Shown: positions 35,296-43,512 of the stretch, one piece after another
Layout of the letters: each line of letters starts with the position of its first letter
How positions within the stretch are numbered: the first letter of the stretch is position 1
NCBI RefSeq assembly: GCF_015561195.1
Contig: NZ_JADMSU010000012.1
Location: 1 to 47,169 of the forward strand
Reading direction: 5' to 3'
Source of the DNA: Collinsella aerofaciens
Lineage (GTDB): Bacteria > Actinomycetota > Coriobacteriia > Coriobacteriales > Coriobacteriaceae
Length of the DNA: 47,169 nucleotides
Notes under the pieces: generated by a model
Told to the model about the DNA's origin: nothing
Seen by the model: the letters and a program-made list of their open reading frames with translations, nothing else
Database searches by the model: none
Position numbers and translations under genes: made by a program

Positions 35296-35586
35296 ATGTT
35301 CCAGGCTGGAGATGTCGTCGAGACCGATTTCGAAGGATTTCTGAAGCTGCTGCGTTCCAAGACGCGCGCTTTCGTGTCGATCAACGATCACGAGTACTAC
35401 ATCACGCACACCGATGGCTATTGGCGTGTTCAGGATTGCGAGGCCCTCAACGACAAGGGCCACTTTACTGACTGCTCCGAGCTGGTCAACACGGTCTGCG
35501 AGGTCGTCGAGCTGCCGTGGATTGCCGGCAAGAGCCTGCATGACAGCTTCTCGGGTGCTACGGTCTATGAGGCCGTCGCTGCTTAA
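35296..35586 (+). CDS. Small protein of unknown function
   Basis: A 96-residue protein with no domain I recognise. It is compact and mixed alpha/beta by composition, acidic, with one Cys pair region (Asp-Cys-Glu and Asp-Cys-Ser). ATG 35296 follows a consensus AGGAGGT, and the gene has a strong terminator 27 nt after its stop, so it is probably well expressed. The in-frame extension to 35221 overlaps leader DNA. Confidence 0.75.
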   Translation: MFQAGDVVETDFEGFLKLLRSKTRAFVSINDHEYYITHTDGYWRVQDCEALNDKGHFTDCSELVNTVCEVVELPWIAGKSLHDSFSGATVYEAVAA

Positions 35587-35612
35587 CAGCCAACACTCGA
35601 TATTCTCTCGCA

Positions 35613-35648
35613 ACCGCCGGCGCCGCCCCCGCGCCGGCGGTCTTTTTT
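35613..35648 (+). terminator. Terminator of the small unknown gene
   Basis: A perfect 11-bp stem ACCGCCGGCGC/GCGCCGGCGGT (35613-35623 with 35631-35641) followed by CTTTTTT. Confidence 0.95.
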
Positions 35649-35690
35649 GTCGATATGCTTATGTAGAGCCGACCATAAACAACGAGCTTG

Positions 35691-35750
35691 TTGACGATAG
35701 TCAAAACTCGGACTAATTGTAGAGATATTAATTGGTCAAAACTCGGACTA
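35691..35750 (+). promoter_or_regulatory. Promoter and double operator of the MarR-ABC operon
   Basis: GTCAAAACTCGGACTA occurs twice, perfectly, at 35700-35715 and 35735-35750. Each is part of a TAGTC...GACTA-type symmetric site. The first fills the spacer between TTGACG (35691-35696) and TAATTG (35714-35719); the second lies just before the MarR start. This is a typical autoregulatory repressor arrangement. Confidence 0.75.
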
Positions 35751-35754
35751 TCGA

Positions 35755-36195
35755 ATGGTGGGAGAGATGAATAGTGCAGTTAGCCCGGTCGATTTCGACC
35801 GGATGCTCGTCGACACGAGTGCGGCGGGCGGAAGCGTTGCCGTGAGTCGGCTGACGAGTGAATGGTTCTACAGCAAACAGACCATCAATTCGGCGATCAA
35901 GACGCTTAGGGCGCGAGGGCTTGCGACGTTGGAGTTTGCCGAGGGCAGTCGTAAGAACAAGGTTGTGCGACTGACCGAAGAAGGCGTGCAGTTTGCCAAG
36001 CGCTACGCGTTGCCGGCGCAAAAAGCCGAGCAACAGGCATTCGAGGCGCTCGAGCCGTGGGAACAGCGCGAGATCATGCGCTTGGTCGGTAAGTTCTCCC
36101 ATGTTCTTAACGAAGAGTGCGAGGCATTTAAACGGCAAGTGGCCGCCGAGAACGAGGCTGACGATAAGGGCGAGGGGGACACATGCGACTCTTAA
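35755..36195 (+). CDS. MarR-like winged-helix regulator
   Basis: A 146-residue DNA-binding protein. The winged helix reads Thr-Ile-Asn-Ser-Ala-Ile-Lys-Thr-Leu-Arg-Ala-Arg-Gly with Arg-Lys-Asn-Lys-Val-Val-Arg-Leu-Thr-Glu-Glu-Gly as the wing. The usual first dimerisation helix is short or missing, while the C-terminal helix is present. ATG 35755 and ATG 35767 are both possible; neither has ideal spacing to a ribosome-binding site. Its end overlaps the first ABC gene by 13 nt, so it should sense the exporter substrate. Confidence 0.82.
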   Translation: MVGEMNSAVSPVDFDRMLVDTSAAGGSVAVSRLTSEWFYSKQTINSAIKTLRARGLATLEFAEGSRKNKVVRLTEEGVQFAKRYALPAQKAEQQAFEALEPWEQREIMRLVGKFSHVLNEECEAFKRQVAAENEADDKGEGDTCDS

Positions 36196-37919
36196 TGAGG
36201 TTTATGAGGCCGTACCGCGGTCTGATTGCGGTGACGCTGTTTGCGGTGCTGATAGATAACGTCGGTACGCTGTTGGTTCCCACGATGCTGGCGAACATGG
36301 TCAACACCGGTATTACCACGGGCGACATCGACTATATTTTACGCAACGGCCTGTACATGCTTATCGCGACCGGCATGGCCAGCGGCGGCACGGTGTTGGG
36401 CTGCTATCTTTCGGCGCGCCTGGCCGCCAACGTGGCCTGCGATATCCGCAATGCCGTGTACGACAAATCGCTCGAGCTCGCGGCCAGCGATTTTGAGCGC
36501 TTTGGCACCGGATCGATGATCACGCGCTCGCTCAACGACGTCAACGTGATTCAGCAGGCGATTCTGCAGACGATTCAGCTGGTGCTGCCCGTGCCGTTTT
36601 TGGCTGTGGCGGGCATCATATTCGCCTGGTTTATCGATCCCGCCATGGGCACGCTTCTGGGCGTAGTCGTTGCGATTGTGCTGGTGGCGGCGGTCTTTAC
36701 GGTTGCCAACGCGGCTCCGATCTTTATGCGCCTACAGGGCTTTATCGACCGCATGAACGTGGTGCTGCGCGAGAATATTGTGGGCGTGCGCGTCATCCGT
36801 GCGTTTAACAAGGAGCGCCACGAGGAACGGCGTCTGGACGAGGTGTTTAGCGAATACGCCGCCAACGCCATCAAAGTCAACCACCTGTTTGTGGGCCTCG
36901 ACAGCTCAAGCTTCTTTTTGATGAACATCGCCGAGGTGGCGGTGCTGTGGGTGGGCGGCAACCGCGTAGGCGCCCACGCCATGCAGATTGCGAGTATCTC
37001 GGCGGTGCTGGAGTATGCAATTCTGATCCTGTTCTTTGTGATGATGGCCCAGATGGTGGTGCTGACGCTTCCGCGTGCTGCCGCGTGCCTGAACCGTGCG
37101 CAGCAGGTGTTGGAGATTGAGCCGAGCATCGTCGATGGCGAGCGCACGCTGGATGACGGGGCGCGCGAGCCCCAAGACGAAGCCGATGCGGTGGCCATGT
37201 TCGACCACATGTCGTTTCGCTTTGACGATGCCGACGAGGACACCCTGTGCGACCTGAGCTTTGCCTGTCGTCGCGGTCAGACGACCGCAATCGTCGGCTC
37301 GACGGGTTCGGGCAAGTCGACGGTGGCCAAGCTCTTGCTGCGCTTCCACGATGCCACCAAGGGCGCCATTCGCCTGGACGGTGTCGATCTGCGCGAGCTT
37401 TCGCAAGATGAGATCCGTGGACACATCGCCTATGTGCCGCAGAAGGCGTGGCTGTTCTCGGGCACCGTGGCAAGTAATCTGCGCTTTGGCAACGAGGACG
37501 CGACCGAGACCGACATGCTTCACGCGCTTGAGGTTGCCCAGAGCACCTTTGTACTCGATCAGCCGCAGGGGCTCGATACCCCGGTGGCGCAGGGCGGCAC
37601 GAACTTTTCAGGCGGCCAGCGCCAGCGCCTGGCCATTGCTCGCGCGCTCATGAAGCATGCCGATCTATATATCTTCGATGACAGTTTTTCGGCCCTGGAC
37701 TTTAAGACCGATGCCGCCCTGCGTCATGCGTTGCAAGACGAGACGCGTGACGCTGCGGTGCTCATCATCGCGCAGCGCATCTCGACGATCTTGCACGCCG
37801 ACCAGATCGTCGTGCTCAAGGATGGCGAGGTTGTGGGCTTGGGCACGCATGGCGAGCTTATGGAAACCTGCGAGGTGTACCGCGCCATCGCGGAATCGCA
37901 GATGAAGGGAGGTGAGTAG
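36183..37919 (+). CDS. Heterodimeric ABC exporter subunit with degenerate ATP site
   Basis: A 578-residue half-transporter with six membrane helices (1-310) and an ATPase domain. Walker A Gly-Ser-Thr-Gly-Ser-Gly-Lys-Ser-Thr starts near residue 372, the signature is Phe-Ser-Gly-Gly-Gln-Arg-Gln-Arg. Walker B ends Ile-Phe-Asp-Asp-Ser-Phe-Ser-Ala-Leu-Asp: the catalytic Glu is Asp (about 500), as in the degenerate half of LmrCD/BmrCD-type exporters. ATG 36183 follows GGGGGA inside the end of the MarR gene. Drug or peptide export is likely. Confidence 0.93.
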   Translation: MRLLMRFMRPYRGLIAVTLFAVLIDNVGTLLVPTMLANMVNTGITTGDIDYILRNGLYMLIATGMASGGTVLGCYLSARLAANVACDIRNAVYDKSLELAASDFERFGTGSMITRSLNDVNVIQQAILQTIQLVLPVPFLAVAGIIFAWFIDPAMGTLLGVVVAIVLVAAVFTVANAAPIFMRLQGFIDRMNVVLRENIVGVRVIRAFNKERHEERRLDEVFSEYAANAIKVNHLFVGLDSSSFFLMNIAEVAVLWVGGNRVGAHAMQIASISAVLEYAILILFFVMMAQMVVLTLPRAAACLNRAQQVLEIEPSIVDGERTLDDGAREPQDEADAVAMFDHMSFRFDDADEDTLCDLSFACRRGQTTAIVGSTGSGKSTVAKLLLRFHDATKGAIRLDGVDLRELSQDEIRGHIAYVPQKAWLFSGTVASNLRFGNEDATETDMLHALEVAQSTFVLDQPQGLDTPVAQGGTNFSGGQRQRLAIARALMKHADLYIFDDSFSALDFKTDAALRHALQDETRDAAVLIIAQRISTILHADQIVVLKDGEVVGLGTHGELMETCEVYRAIAESQMKGGE

Positions 37920-37920
37920 C

Positions 37921-39927
37921 ATGACCGAGGAGCTCAAGAAGCAGGGCGGCGTTGATGACGCCGCTGCCGCGGTACTGGTCGAGGAAACGGCTGCCGTGGC
38001 ACCCGAGCTGGATGACGCCGCCAAGGCTGCAGCCGAGCGCGAGGCTCGCCGCCAAGCGCTCTACGAGGAAAACGAACGTGCCGAGGACGAGCGCGCCCGC
38101 GCCGAGGCAGAGCGTATGCGCGACGTGGACGATGAAGACGAGGACGAGACGCCTCGAGATACCTGGGCGACGGTGCGCCGCCTGTGGAGCGAGGCTGCCG
38201 GCGACCATTGGCGCTTCTATATCGTGTTCGCGAGCATTGTGTTCTATGCCATCTTTAACACTGCTGCGCCGGCATATAGCGCCCGCGTGATCGATGAGCT
38301 GTGGAGCCACATTCAGGTGGCGTTTGCCAACGACACCACCTTCAGCATCACCTGGGAGAACTGCGGCAGGACTATCTTCATCTACTTTTTGATTTGGACG
38401 GCCGCCGCTTCGTTCTACGCGCTCCAGAGCTTTTTGATGTCGAGCGTTGCCGAACGCCTCAACCTGTGCCTACGCAACCGCATCGCACAAAAGCTCAACC
38501 GTCTGCCGCTTGCCTTTTTTGACGCGCATCGTCCCGGTGAGGTCGTCAGCCGTGCGACCAACGACTTGGACAAGATGTCCGAGAGCATGCAGCGCGGCTT
38601 GCTGCAGCTTCTGGTGTCGATCGGTACCGTGGTGGGCGCCGTGAGCGTGATGTTCGTGTTTAGCGTGCCACTTACGCTGGTCTTTTTGTTCTTTACGGCG
38701 TTGTCGCTGCTGGTGACCAAGGTGGTCTCGCGCCGCACGCATGACGTAACCGGTGAGCGCCAAGAGTGGGTGTCCAAGATTACGAGTGCGGTCGAGGAAG
38801 GCTACTCGGGCCGTCTGGTGATTCGCGCGTTTAACCGCGAGCGCCAAAGTTCTGCCGAGGTGCACCAGGCCTCGGGCGAGCTGGCACGCGTGAGTGCCAA
38901 GGCCGACTTTATGATTAACGCCGTCGGCCCCGCGGTGCGCTTTATCGGCCGCCTGGCACAGATCGTGATTGCGATTATGGGCTGCAGTATGCTGGTTGCC
39001 GGCCACATGACCGTCGGCGTGTTCCAGGCGTTCTTCCAGTTTATCTACGAGGCGTCCGAACCCATGACGCAGCTGTCGTTTACTTTCAACTCGCTGCAGA
39101 GCGCGCTGGCGAGTGCGGAGCGCGTGTTCGACCTGCTTGATGAGCCCGAGATGGAGGCCGATCCGCTGCCGGACGAGGCCGCCAAGCTGCCGGGTCGCGT
39201 TGAGGGCCGCGTCTCTTTTGAGCACGTGCGCTTTGGTTATTCGCCCGACAAGCCGCTTATGCACGACGTGTCGTTTACCGCCGAGCCGGGCCAGAAGATT
39301 GCCGTGGTGGGAACCACGGGCGCAGGCAAGACGACGCTCATCAACCTGCTCATGCGCTTCTACGAGATTGACGGCGGGCGCATTACGCTCGACGGCGTGG
39401 ACACGAGCCGCATGGATCGTGGCGAGCTGCGCCAGCAGTTTGGCATGGTGTTGCAGGATGCCTGGCTGTTCGACGGAACGATTGCCGAGAATATCGCCTA
39501 TGGCTGCCCCGAGGCGACGCGCGAGGAGATCGTGGCGGCCGCACGCGCCGCGCAGGTCGACTTCTTTGTGCGCACCATGCCGCAGGGCTATGACACGCGC
39601 GTGGCCAACGATGCCGAGAGCATTAGCCAGGGTCAGCGCCAGCTGCTGACCATTGCGCGCGTGCTGCTCAACAACCCGGCGATTCTCATCCTGGACGAGG
39701 CGACGTCGAGTGTGGACACGCGCACCGAGCTCGCCATCGGCCGCGCCATGGACGCGCTCATGCGTGGGCGTACGAGCTTTGTGATCGCGCACCGTCTGTC
39801 GACGATCGTAGATGCCGACCTGATCTTGGTCATGGATCACGGCAACATTATCGAGCAGGGTACGCATAAGGAGCTGCTGGCTGCCGAGGGTGCCTACGCC
39901 GACCTCTATCTGAGTCAGTTCGCATAA
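37921..39927 (+). CDS. Heterodimeric ABC exporter subunit with consensus ATP site
   Basis: A 668-residue partner of the preceding protein. An acidic, charged N-terminal extension of about 85 residues precedes six membrane helices and an ATPase domain with Walker A Gly-Thr-Thr-Gly-Ala-Gly-Lys-Thr-Thr, signature Ile-Ser-Gln-Gly-Gln-Arg-Gln and Walker B Leu-Asp-Glu-Ala-Thr-Ser-Ser-Val-Asp (catalytic Glu present). The signature has Gln in place of the second Gly. ATG 37921 follows GGGAGGT, 1 nt after the first subunit's stop. Confidence 0.93.
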   Translation: MTEELKKQGGVDDAAAAVLVEETAAVAPELDDAAKAAAEREARRQALYEENERAEDERARAEAERMRDVDDEDEDETPRDTWATVRRLWSEAAGDHWRFYIVFASIVFYAIFNTAAPAYSARVIDELWSHIQVAFANDTTFSITWENCGRTIFIYFLIWTAAASFYALQSFLMSSVAERLNLCLRNRIAQKLNRLPLAFFDAHRPGEVVSRATNDLDKMSESMQRGLLQLLVSIGTVVGAVSVMFVFSVPLTLVFLFFTALSLLVTKVVSRRTHDVTGERQEWVSKITSAVEEGYSGRLVIRAFNRERQSSAEVHQASGELARVSAKADFMINAVGPAVRFIGRLAQIVIAIMGCSMLVAGHMTVGVFQAFFQFIYEASEPMTQLSFTFNSLQSALASAERVFDLLDEPEMEADPLPDEAAKLPGRVEGRVSFEHVRFGYSPDKPLMHDVSFTAEPGQKIAVVGTTGAGKTTLINLLMRFYEIDGGRITLDGVDTSRMDRGELRQQFGMVLQDAWLFDGTIAENIAYGCPEATREEIVAAARAAQVDFFVRTMPQGYDTRVANDAESISQGQRQLLTIARVLLNNPAILILDEATSSVDTRTELAIGRAMDALMRGRTSFVIAHRLSTIVDADLILVMDHGNIIEQGTHKELLAAEGAYADLYLSQFA

Positions 39928-39957
39928 TGTGACAAAGGGACAGTCCCTTTGTCACAT
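39927..39957. repeat. Perfect palindrome at the end of the ABC operon
   Basis: Arms of 14 bp (39927-39940 with 39944-39957) and a 3-nt loop. The core GACAAAGGGA/TCCCTTTGTC matches the palindrome at 21140-21170 nearly base for base. It touches the stop codon. Confidence 0.9.
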
Positions 39958-39964
39958 CGCAAAT

Positions 39965-40003
39965 AAGGCGCGCCGGGCGTGAATCCTCTGGCGCGCCTTT
40001 GCG
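39965..40003. terminator. Terminator between the ABC operon and cysE
   Basis: A perfect 10-bp stem AAGGCGCGCC/GGCGCGCCTT (39965-39974 with 39990-39999) followed by TGCG; the short T-tail makes it a weak or bidirectional terminator. Confidence 0.7.
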
Positions 40004-40035
40004 TTGGCGTCAATGTTGTCGGTGGCCGTCCGGCT

Positions 40036-40740
40036 CTAGCGTTCGTCCACGAGCTTGGCGACGAGGGTTTTGAGCTCGGCTACCTCTCGCTCGAGTTCCT
40101 TGACGCGGCGGGCGTTCTCGGTGATGCCCTGACGGTTGAGCGCGGACTGCTCGGCGGCGGCGTCGGGCATGTACTCGCGATGCTGCTTGGCATCGAAGCT
40201 CTCCTCGAACACGCGGCAGCCGTTGCGCTTGATGATGCGTCCCGGCACGCCCACGACGGTGCAGTTGTCGGGTACGTCCTTGACGACGACCGAATTGCCG
40301 CCGATTTTGACGTTGTTGCCGATGCGAATGTTGCCGAGCACTTTAGCGCCTGTGCCCACGGTGACGTTGTTGCCCAGGGTGGGGTGGCGCTTGCCGGTCT
40401 CGTTGCCGGTGCCGCCAAGCGTGACGCCCTGGTAGAGCACGCAGTTGTCGCCCACAATGGTGGTTTCGCCGATGACGACGCCCATGGCGTGGTCGATAAA
40501 GAAATGCTTGCCGATCTGTGCAGCGGGATGAATCTCGACGCCGGTAATGTGGCGGGTGATTTGCGAGAGCACACGGGCGAGCGAGCGATGGCCATGCTCC
40601 CAGAGCCAGTGCTCTGGCACGTGGTTCCACTTGGCGTGCAGGCCGGGATAGGAAAGGAAGATGACCAGACCGTTTTGCGCGGCGGGGTCTTGCGCCTGGA
40701 CGGTCTTGATGTCCTCGCGAATGGTATTGATAAAGCTCAC
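40036..40740 (-). CDS. cysE: Serine O-acetyltransferase
   Basis: A 234-residue enzyme making O-acetylserine, the first step of cysteine synthesis, from serine and acetyl-CoA. The left-handed beta-helix hexapeptide region is clear, with the catalytic-type [12 protein letters not shown] and [12 protein letters not shown]. A C-terminal coiled coil follows. I chose GTG 40740 for its AAGGGAGGG ribosome-binding site; the frame to 40815 would cover a TATACT promoter box. No cysK is adjacent. Confidence 0.9.
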   Translation of the reverse strand: MSFINTIREDIKTVQAQDPAAQNGLVIFLSYPGLHAKWNHVPEHWLWEHGHRSLARVLSQITRHITGVEIHPAAQIGKHFFIDHAMGVVIGETTIVGDNCVLYQGVTLGGTGNETGKRHPTLGNNVTVGTGAKVLGNIRIGNNVKIGGNSVVVKDVPDNCTVVGVPGRIIKRNGCRVFEESFDAKQHREYMPDAAAEQSALNRQGITENARRVKELEREVAELKTLVAKLVDER

Positions 40741-40963
40741 CGACCGCCCTCCCTTAGCGCCATGGCAATGCGATTCAATAAAGTATAGCGATTCGCTAGG
40801 GATTAGGAAGGACAATCTTGGCGGCTTTGCACGACAGGTGTCAGTTATGCAAACTTGCTGGTAATGGAGTCATGCTTTTGTGGGGTTGCGCACGAGGGGG
40901 CACCGCAACCGTATACTGGTCAACTTGGACGTGTCCGCGCCCACAACTGAGAGGTTTTACTTC

Positions 40964-41611
40964 ATGGGTTTCATCAATTTTATCGCCGAGCTGCTCAAAG
41001 ACCCGCGCACCGCGATTGCCAGCTGGATCGCCGCCGGCCCGCTTATGGCCTACGGCTGCGTGTTCCTGATCATCTTTATCGAGACAGGCGTGGTGTTCTT
41101 CCCGTTTCTCCCTGGCGATTCGCTGCTGTTTGCTTCGGGCTTCTTTGCCCACAACGGTGGCTTTAACATCGTGGCCCTGCTGGCCACCGCATGGGCCGCA
41201 GCCATCCTGGGCGATCAGTGCAACTTTATGATCGGCCACTTCTTTGGTCGCAAGATCATCGCTTCGGGCAAGGTAAAGGCCATGACGCCCGAGCGCATCA
41301 AAAAGTCCGAGGACTTCTTGGATAAGTGGGGCCACCTGGCCATCTTCCTGGGCCGCTTCTTTCCGTTTATCCGCACCTTTGTGCCCTTTATCGCCGGCAT
41401 GGGCGGCATGCACTGGCGCAACTTCGTTGTCTTTAACGTGCTGGGCGGCATTACCTGGTCGACGCTCTTTACGCTGCTGGGCTACTTCTTTGGCGGCATT
41501 CCCTTTGTGCAGGAGCACTTTGAGCTGCTGATTATCGGCATTGTCGCCGTGTCGATCATCCCGACCGTGGTCGGTCTGGTTAAGGCTAAGCTGGGCAAAA
41601 AGAACGCGTAG
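40964..41611 (+). CDS. DedA-family membrane protein
   Basis: A 215-residue polytopic inner-membrane protein of the DedA (SNARE-associated) group, implicated in lipid (undecaprenyl-phosphate) translocation and membrane homeostasis. The family motif Phe-Phe-Pro-Phe-Leu-Pro-Gly-Asp-Ser-Leu-Leu-Phe near residue 45 and Phe-Leu-Gly-Arg-Phe-Phe-Pro-Phe-Ile-Arg-Thr-Phe-Val-Pro are present. ATG 40964 follows GAGAGG; TATACT (40912-40917) is a probable -10. Single gene with a terminator. Confidence 0.9.
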   Translation: MGFINFIAELLKDPRTAIASWIAAGPLMAYGCVFLIIFIETGVVFFPFLPGDSLLFASGFFAHNGGFNIVALLATAWAAAILGDQCNFMIGHFFGRKIIASGKVKAMTPERIKKSEDFLDKWGHLAIFLGRFFPFIRTFVPFIAGMGGMHWRNFVVFNVLGGITWSTLFTLLGYFFGGIPFVQEHFELLIIGIVAVSIIPTVVGLVKAKLGKKNA

Positions 41612-41641
41612 CTCGAGCCAGCGCGCAAACCGTGCAGTTGA

Positions 41642-41672
41642 GGCCCGTCACCGCTTACGGTGGCGGGCCTCT
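41642..41672 (+). terminator. Terminator of the DedA gene
   Basis: A 10-bp stem with one G-T pair, GCCCGTCACC with GGTGGCGGGC, followed by CTCTTTAG. Confidence 0.8.
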
Positions 41673-41741
41673 TTAGTTTCGGTCAAATGAAAATACTTTA
41701 CTTAGTTAAAGAAAAGCGTTTTATCAGACGCGTACGGGGAG

Positions 41742-41904
41742 TACAATCTCGTGCATGCGAATCGACGTGCCATCGGCTTTGATGCTGTTCGCGTGTCCCG
41801 TCCGGCTCTACGCTCCGGGCGTGCGACGTTGCGACGCGGTCGGCCTCGGTCCTTGCGTGCGAGTTCGCGAGTATGCAACTGTGTATGTAAGGAGCGACAT
41901 ATGA
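41742..41904 (+). promoter_or_regulatory. ilvE promoter with possible leaderless upstream frame
   Basis: TACAAT (41742-41747) is the likely -10. An ATG at 41755 would lie at or near the transcript start. It opens a frame of 49 codons whose TGA (41902-41904) overlaps the ilvE ATG (41901). The predicted peptide holds 14 Val, Leu or Ile residues. Coding is unproven. Confidence 0.4.
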
Positions 41905-42953
41905 TTGTCGAGAAGAAGGATATCGATTGGGGTAGCCTCGGCTTTGGCTACATGAAGACCGATTACAGCTACGAGGCTCATTGGAAGGACGGCGAGTGGG
42001 ACGAGGGCGGCCTGACCACCGACCACACCTTGCATGTCTCCGAGTGCGGCGGCATCTTCCATTATTGCCAGGAGGTCTTTGAGGGCCTGAAGGCCTACAC
42101 CGCCGAGGACGGCAGCATCGTCTGCTTCCGTCCCGACATGAACGCCGAGCGTATGTATAACTCCGCGCAGCGCCTCGAGATGCCCCCGTTCCCCAAGGAC
42201 AAGTTTGTCGAGGCCGTCAAGCAGGTCGTCTCTGCCAACGCCGCCTGGGTTCCGCCTTTCGGCTCCGGTGCAACCCTGTATGTGCGTCCGTTTATGATCG
42301 GCTCCGGTGACGTGATCGGCGTGGCTCCCGCTCCTGAGTACACGTTCCGCATTCTCGTGACCCCGGTCGGTCCGTACTTTAAGGGTGGCCTCAAGCCTGT
42401 CAAGCTGCGCGTTTCCGAGTACGACCGCGCCGCACCGCACGGCACCGGCAACATCAAGGCCGGCCTGAACTACGCCATGTCCCTTAAGCCCACGATGGAG
42501 GCTCACCGCGAGGGCTATGCCGAGAACCTGTATCTCGACTCCGAGTCCCGCACCTATGTCGAGGAGACCGGTGGCGCCAACGTCCTGTTCGTGAAGGAGG
42601 ACGGCACGCTTGTCGTCCCGCAGTCGCACACCGACTCCATCCTGCCCTCCATCACGCGTCGTTCGCTCGTTCAGGTTGCTCAGGACCTGGGAATGACCGT
42701 CGACCAGCGTCCCGTCGAGTGGGCCGAGGTCAAGGCCGGCACCTTTGTGGAGTGCGGCCTGTGCGGTACCGCTGCCGTCATCTCCCCGGTCGGCGAGATC
42801 GACAACAAGGTCTACGGTGCCGATGAGACCGTGACCTTCCCGGCTGGCTACACCGAGATCGGTCCTGTGATGAAGAAGCTCCGCGAGACCCTGACGGGCA
42901 TCCAGTCTGGTGCTGTTGAGGATAAGCACAGCTGGGTTTACACCGTCGCGTAA
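41901..42953 (+). CDS. ilvE: Branched-chain amino-acid aminotransferase
   Basis: A 350-residue PLP enzyme interconverting Leu, Ile and Val with their 2-keto acids. The PLP lysine is at about 186 in Gly-Asn-Ile-Lys-Ala-Gly-Leu-Asn-Tyr-Ala, and Glu-Thr-Gly-Gly-Ala-Asn-Val-Leu-Phe and Cys-Gly-Leu-Cys-Gly-Thr-Ala-Ala are family blocks; the latter contains a CxxC pair seen in this fold class. ATG 41901 follows AAGGAGCG. The longer open frame reaches into the leader. It is followed by a nested terminator. Confidence 0.95.
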   Translation: MIVEKKDIDWGSLGFGYMKTDYSYEAHWKDGEWDEGGLTTDHTLHVSECGGIFHYCQEVFEGLKAYTAEDGSIVCFRPDMNAERMYNSAQRLEMPPFPKDKFVEAVKQVVSANAAWVPPFGSGATLYVRPFMIGSGDVIGVAPAPEYTFRILVTPVGPYFKGGLKPVKLRVSEYDRAAPHGTGNIKAGLNYAMSLKPTMEAHREGYAENLYLDSESRTYVEETGGANVLFVKEDGTLVVPQSHTDSILPSITRRSLVQVAQDLGMTVDQRPVEWAEVKAGTFVECGLCGTAAVISPVGEIDNKVYGADETVTFPAGYTEIGPVMKKLRETLTGIQSGAVEDKHSWVYTVA

Positions 42954-42969
42954 GCTGTTTTAGCTGTCC

Positions 42970-43094
42970 GGCCCGAGGGCGACCTTCCTTTCCGGCGCGT
43001 CCTCGGACATGAAAGAACCCCCGCTGCGCACTACGTGCGGCGGGGGTTCTTTCGTCCTGCGGAGTGCGCCGGAAAGGAAGGTCGCCCTCGGGCC
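42970..43094. repeat. ilvE terminator nested inside a perfect 29-bp inverted repeat
   Basis: Outer arms 42970-42998 and 43066-43094 pair perfectly over 29 bp. Between them, 43011-43053 is a terminator-type hairpin: a 14-bp stem, a 2-nt bulge, CGCAC/GTGCG and a TAC loop. The outer arms are unnecessary for termination. Confidence 0.9.
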
Positions 43095-43147
43095 TGCGTT
43101 ACCTCGGCGCTGCCGTTGCGGGCAATATAGATCTGAATAAAGATGGT

Positions 43148-43176
43148 GCGCGGCCTATTGGCCGCGCTTTTGTTTT
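43148..43176 (+). terminator. Orphan intrinsic terminator downstream of ilvE
   Basis: GCGCGGCC/GGCCGCGC (43148-43155 with 43160-43167), loop TATT, then TTTTGTTTT. No gene lies between it and the previous terminator, so it may end a small RNA or read-through transcript. Confidence 0.88.
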
Positions 43177-43199
43177 GGTTCGCGCCATGTGGGGGTGGT

Positions 43200-43412
43200 G
43201 GCGACGTGCATTTTTGCGAGTATTCTGCAATCGAAGACCCCTGCATACCGGCCTCGGGCGAAAAATCGGGATTTCTCGATGTTTTCTACGAATGATGGGC
43301 GGGGTTATGGGCTGACAGCGTTTGATTTGTAGGGATATTCGCGGTCTTTGGCATTTATCGTGGCGCCCGAAACTCTTGGTTATGCTGAATACTCCCAAAA
43401 ATGCACGTCGCC
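43200..43412. repeat. 213-bp element with imperfect 30-bp terminal inverted repeats
   Basis: Ends at 43200-43229 and 43383-43412 are complementary over 30 bp with three mismatches (core GGCGACGTGCATTTTTG). An inner pair TCGGGCG/CGCCCGA also lines up. No target-site duplication or open reading frame is evident. Confidence 0.7.
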
Positions 43413-43437
43413 TTGAGGGGGACCTTCGCGACAAAGG

Positions 43438-43476
43438 AAACCGCCTCGTCGAAGTATGCATTCGACGAGGCGGTTT
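43438..43476 (-). terminator. Terminator of lemA
   Basis: A perfect 16-bp stem (43438-43453 with 43461-43476). On the minus strand it follows the lemA stop and is trailed by CCTTTG. Confidence 0.8.
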
Positions 43477-43512
43477 ATGCATATACCCGATTAAGGATAC
43501 GCTGCGGATCTG

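Noticed and set aside
36183-37919. Mutated, non-functional ABC subunit because of the Walker B Asp
   Set aside because: The Glu-to-Asp change is the normal degenerate site of heterodimeric exporters, and the partner subunit has the full site.
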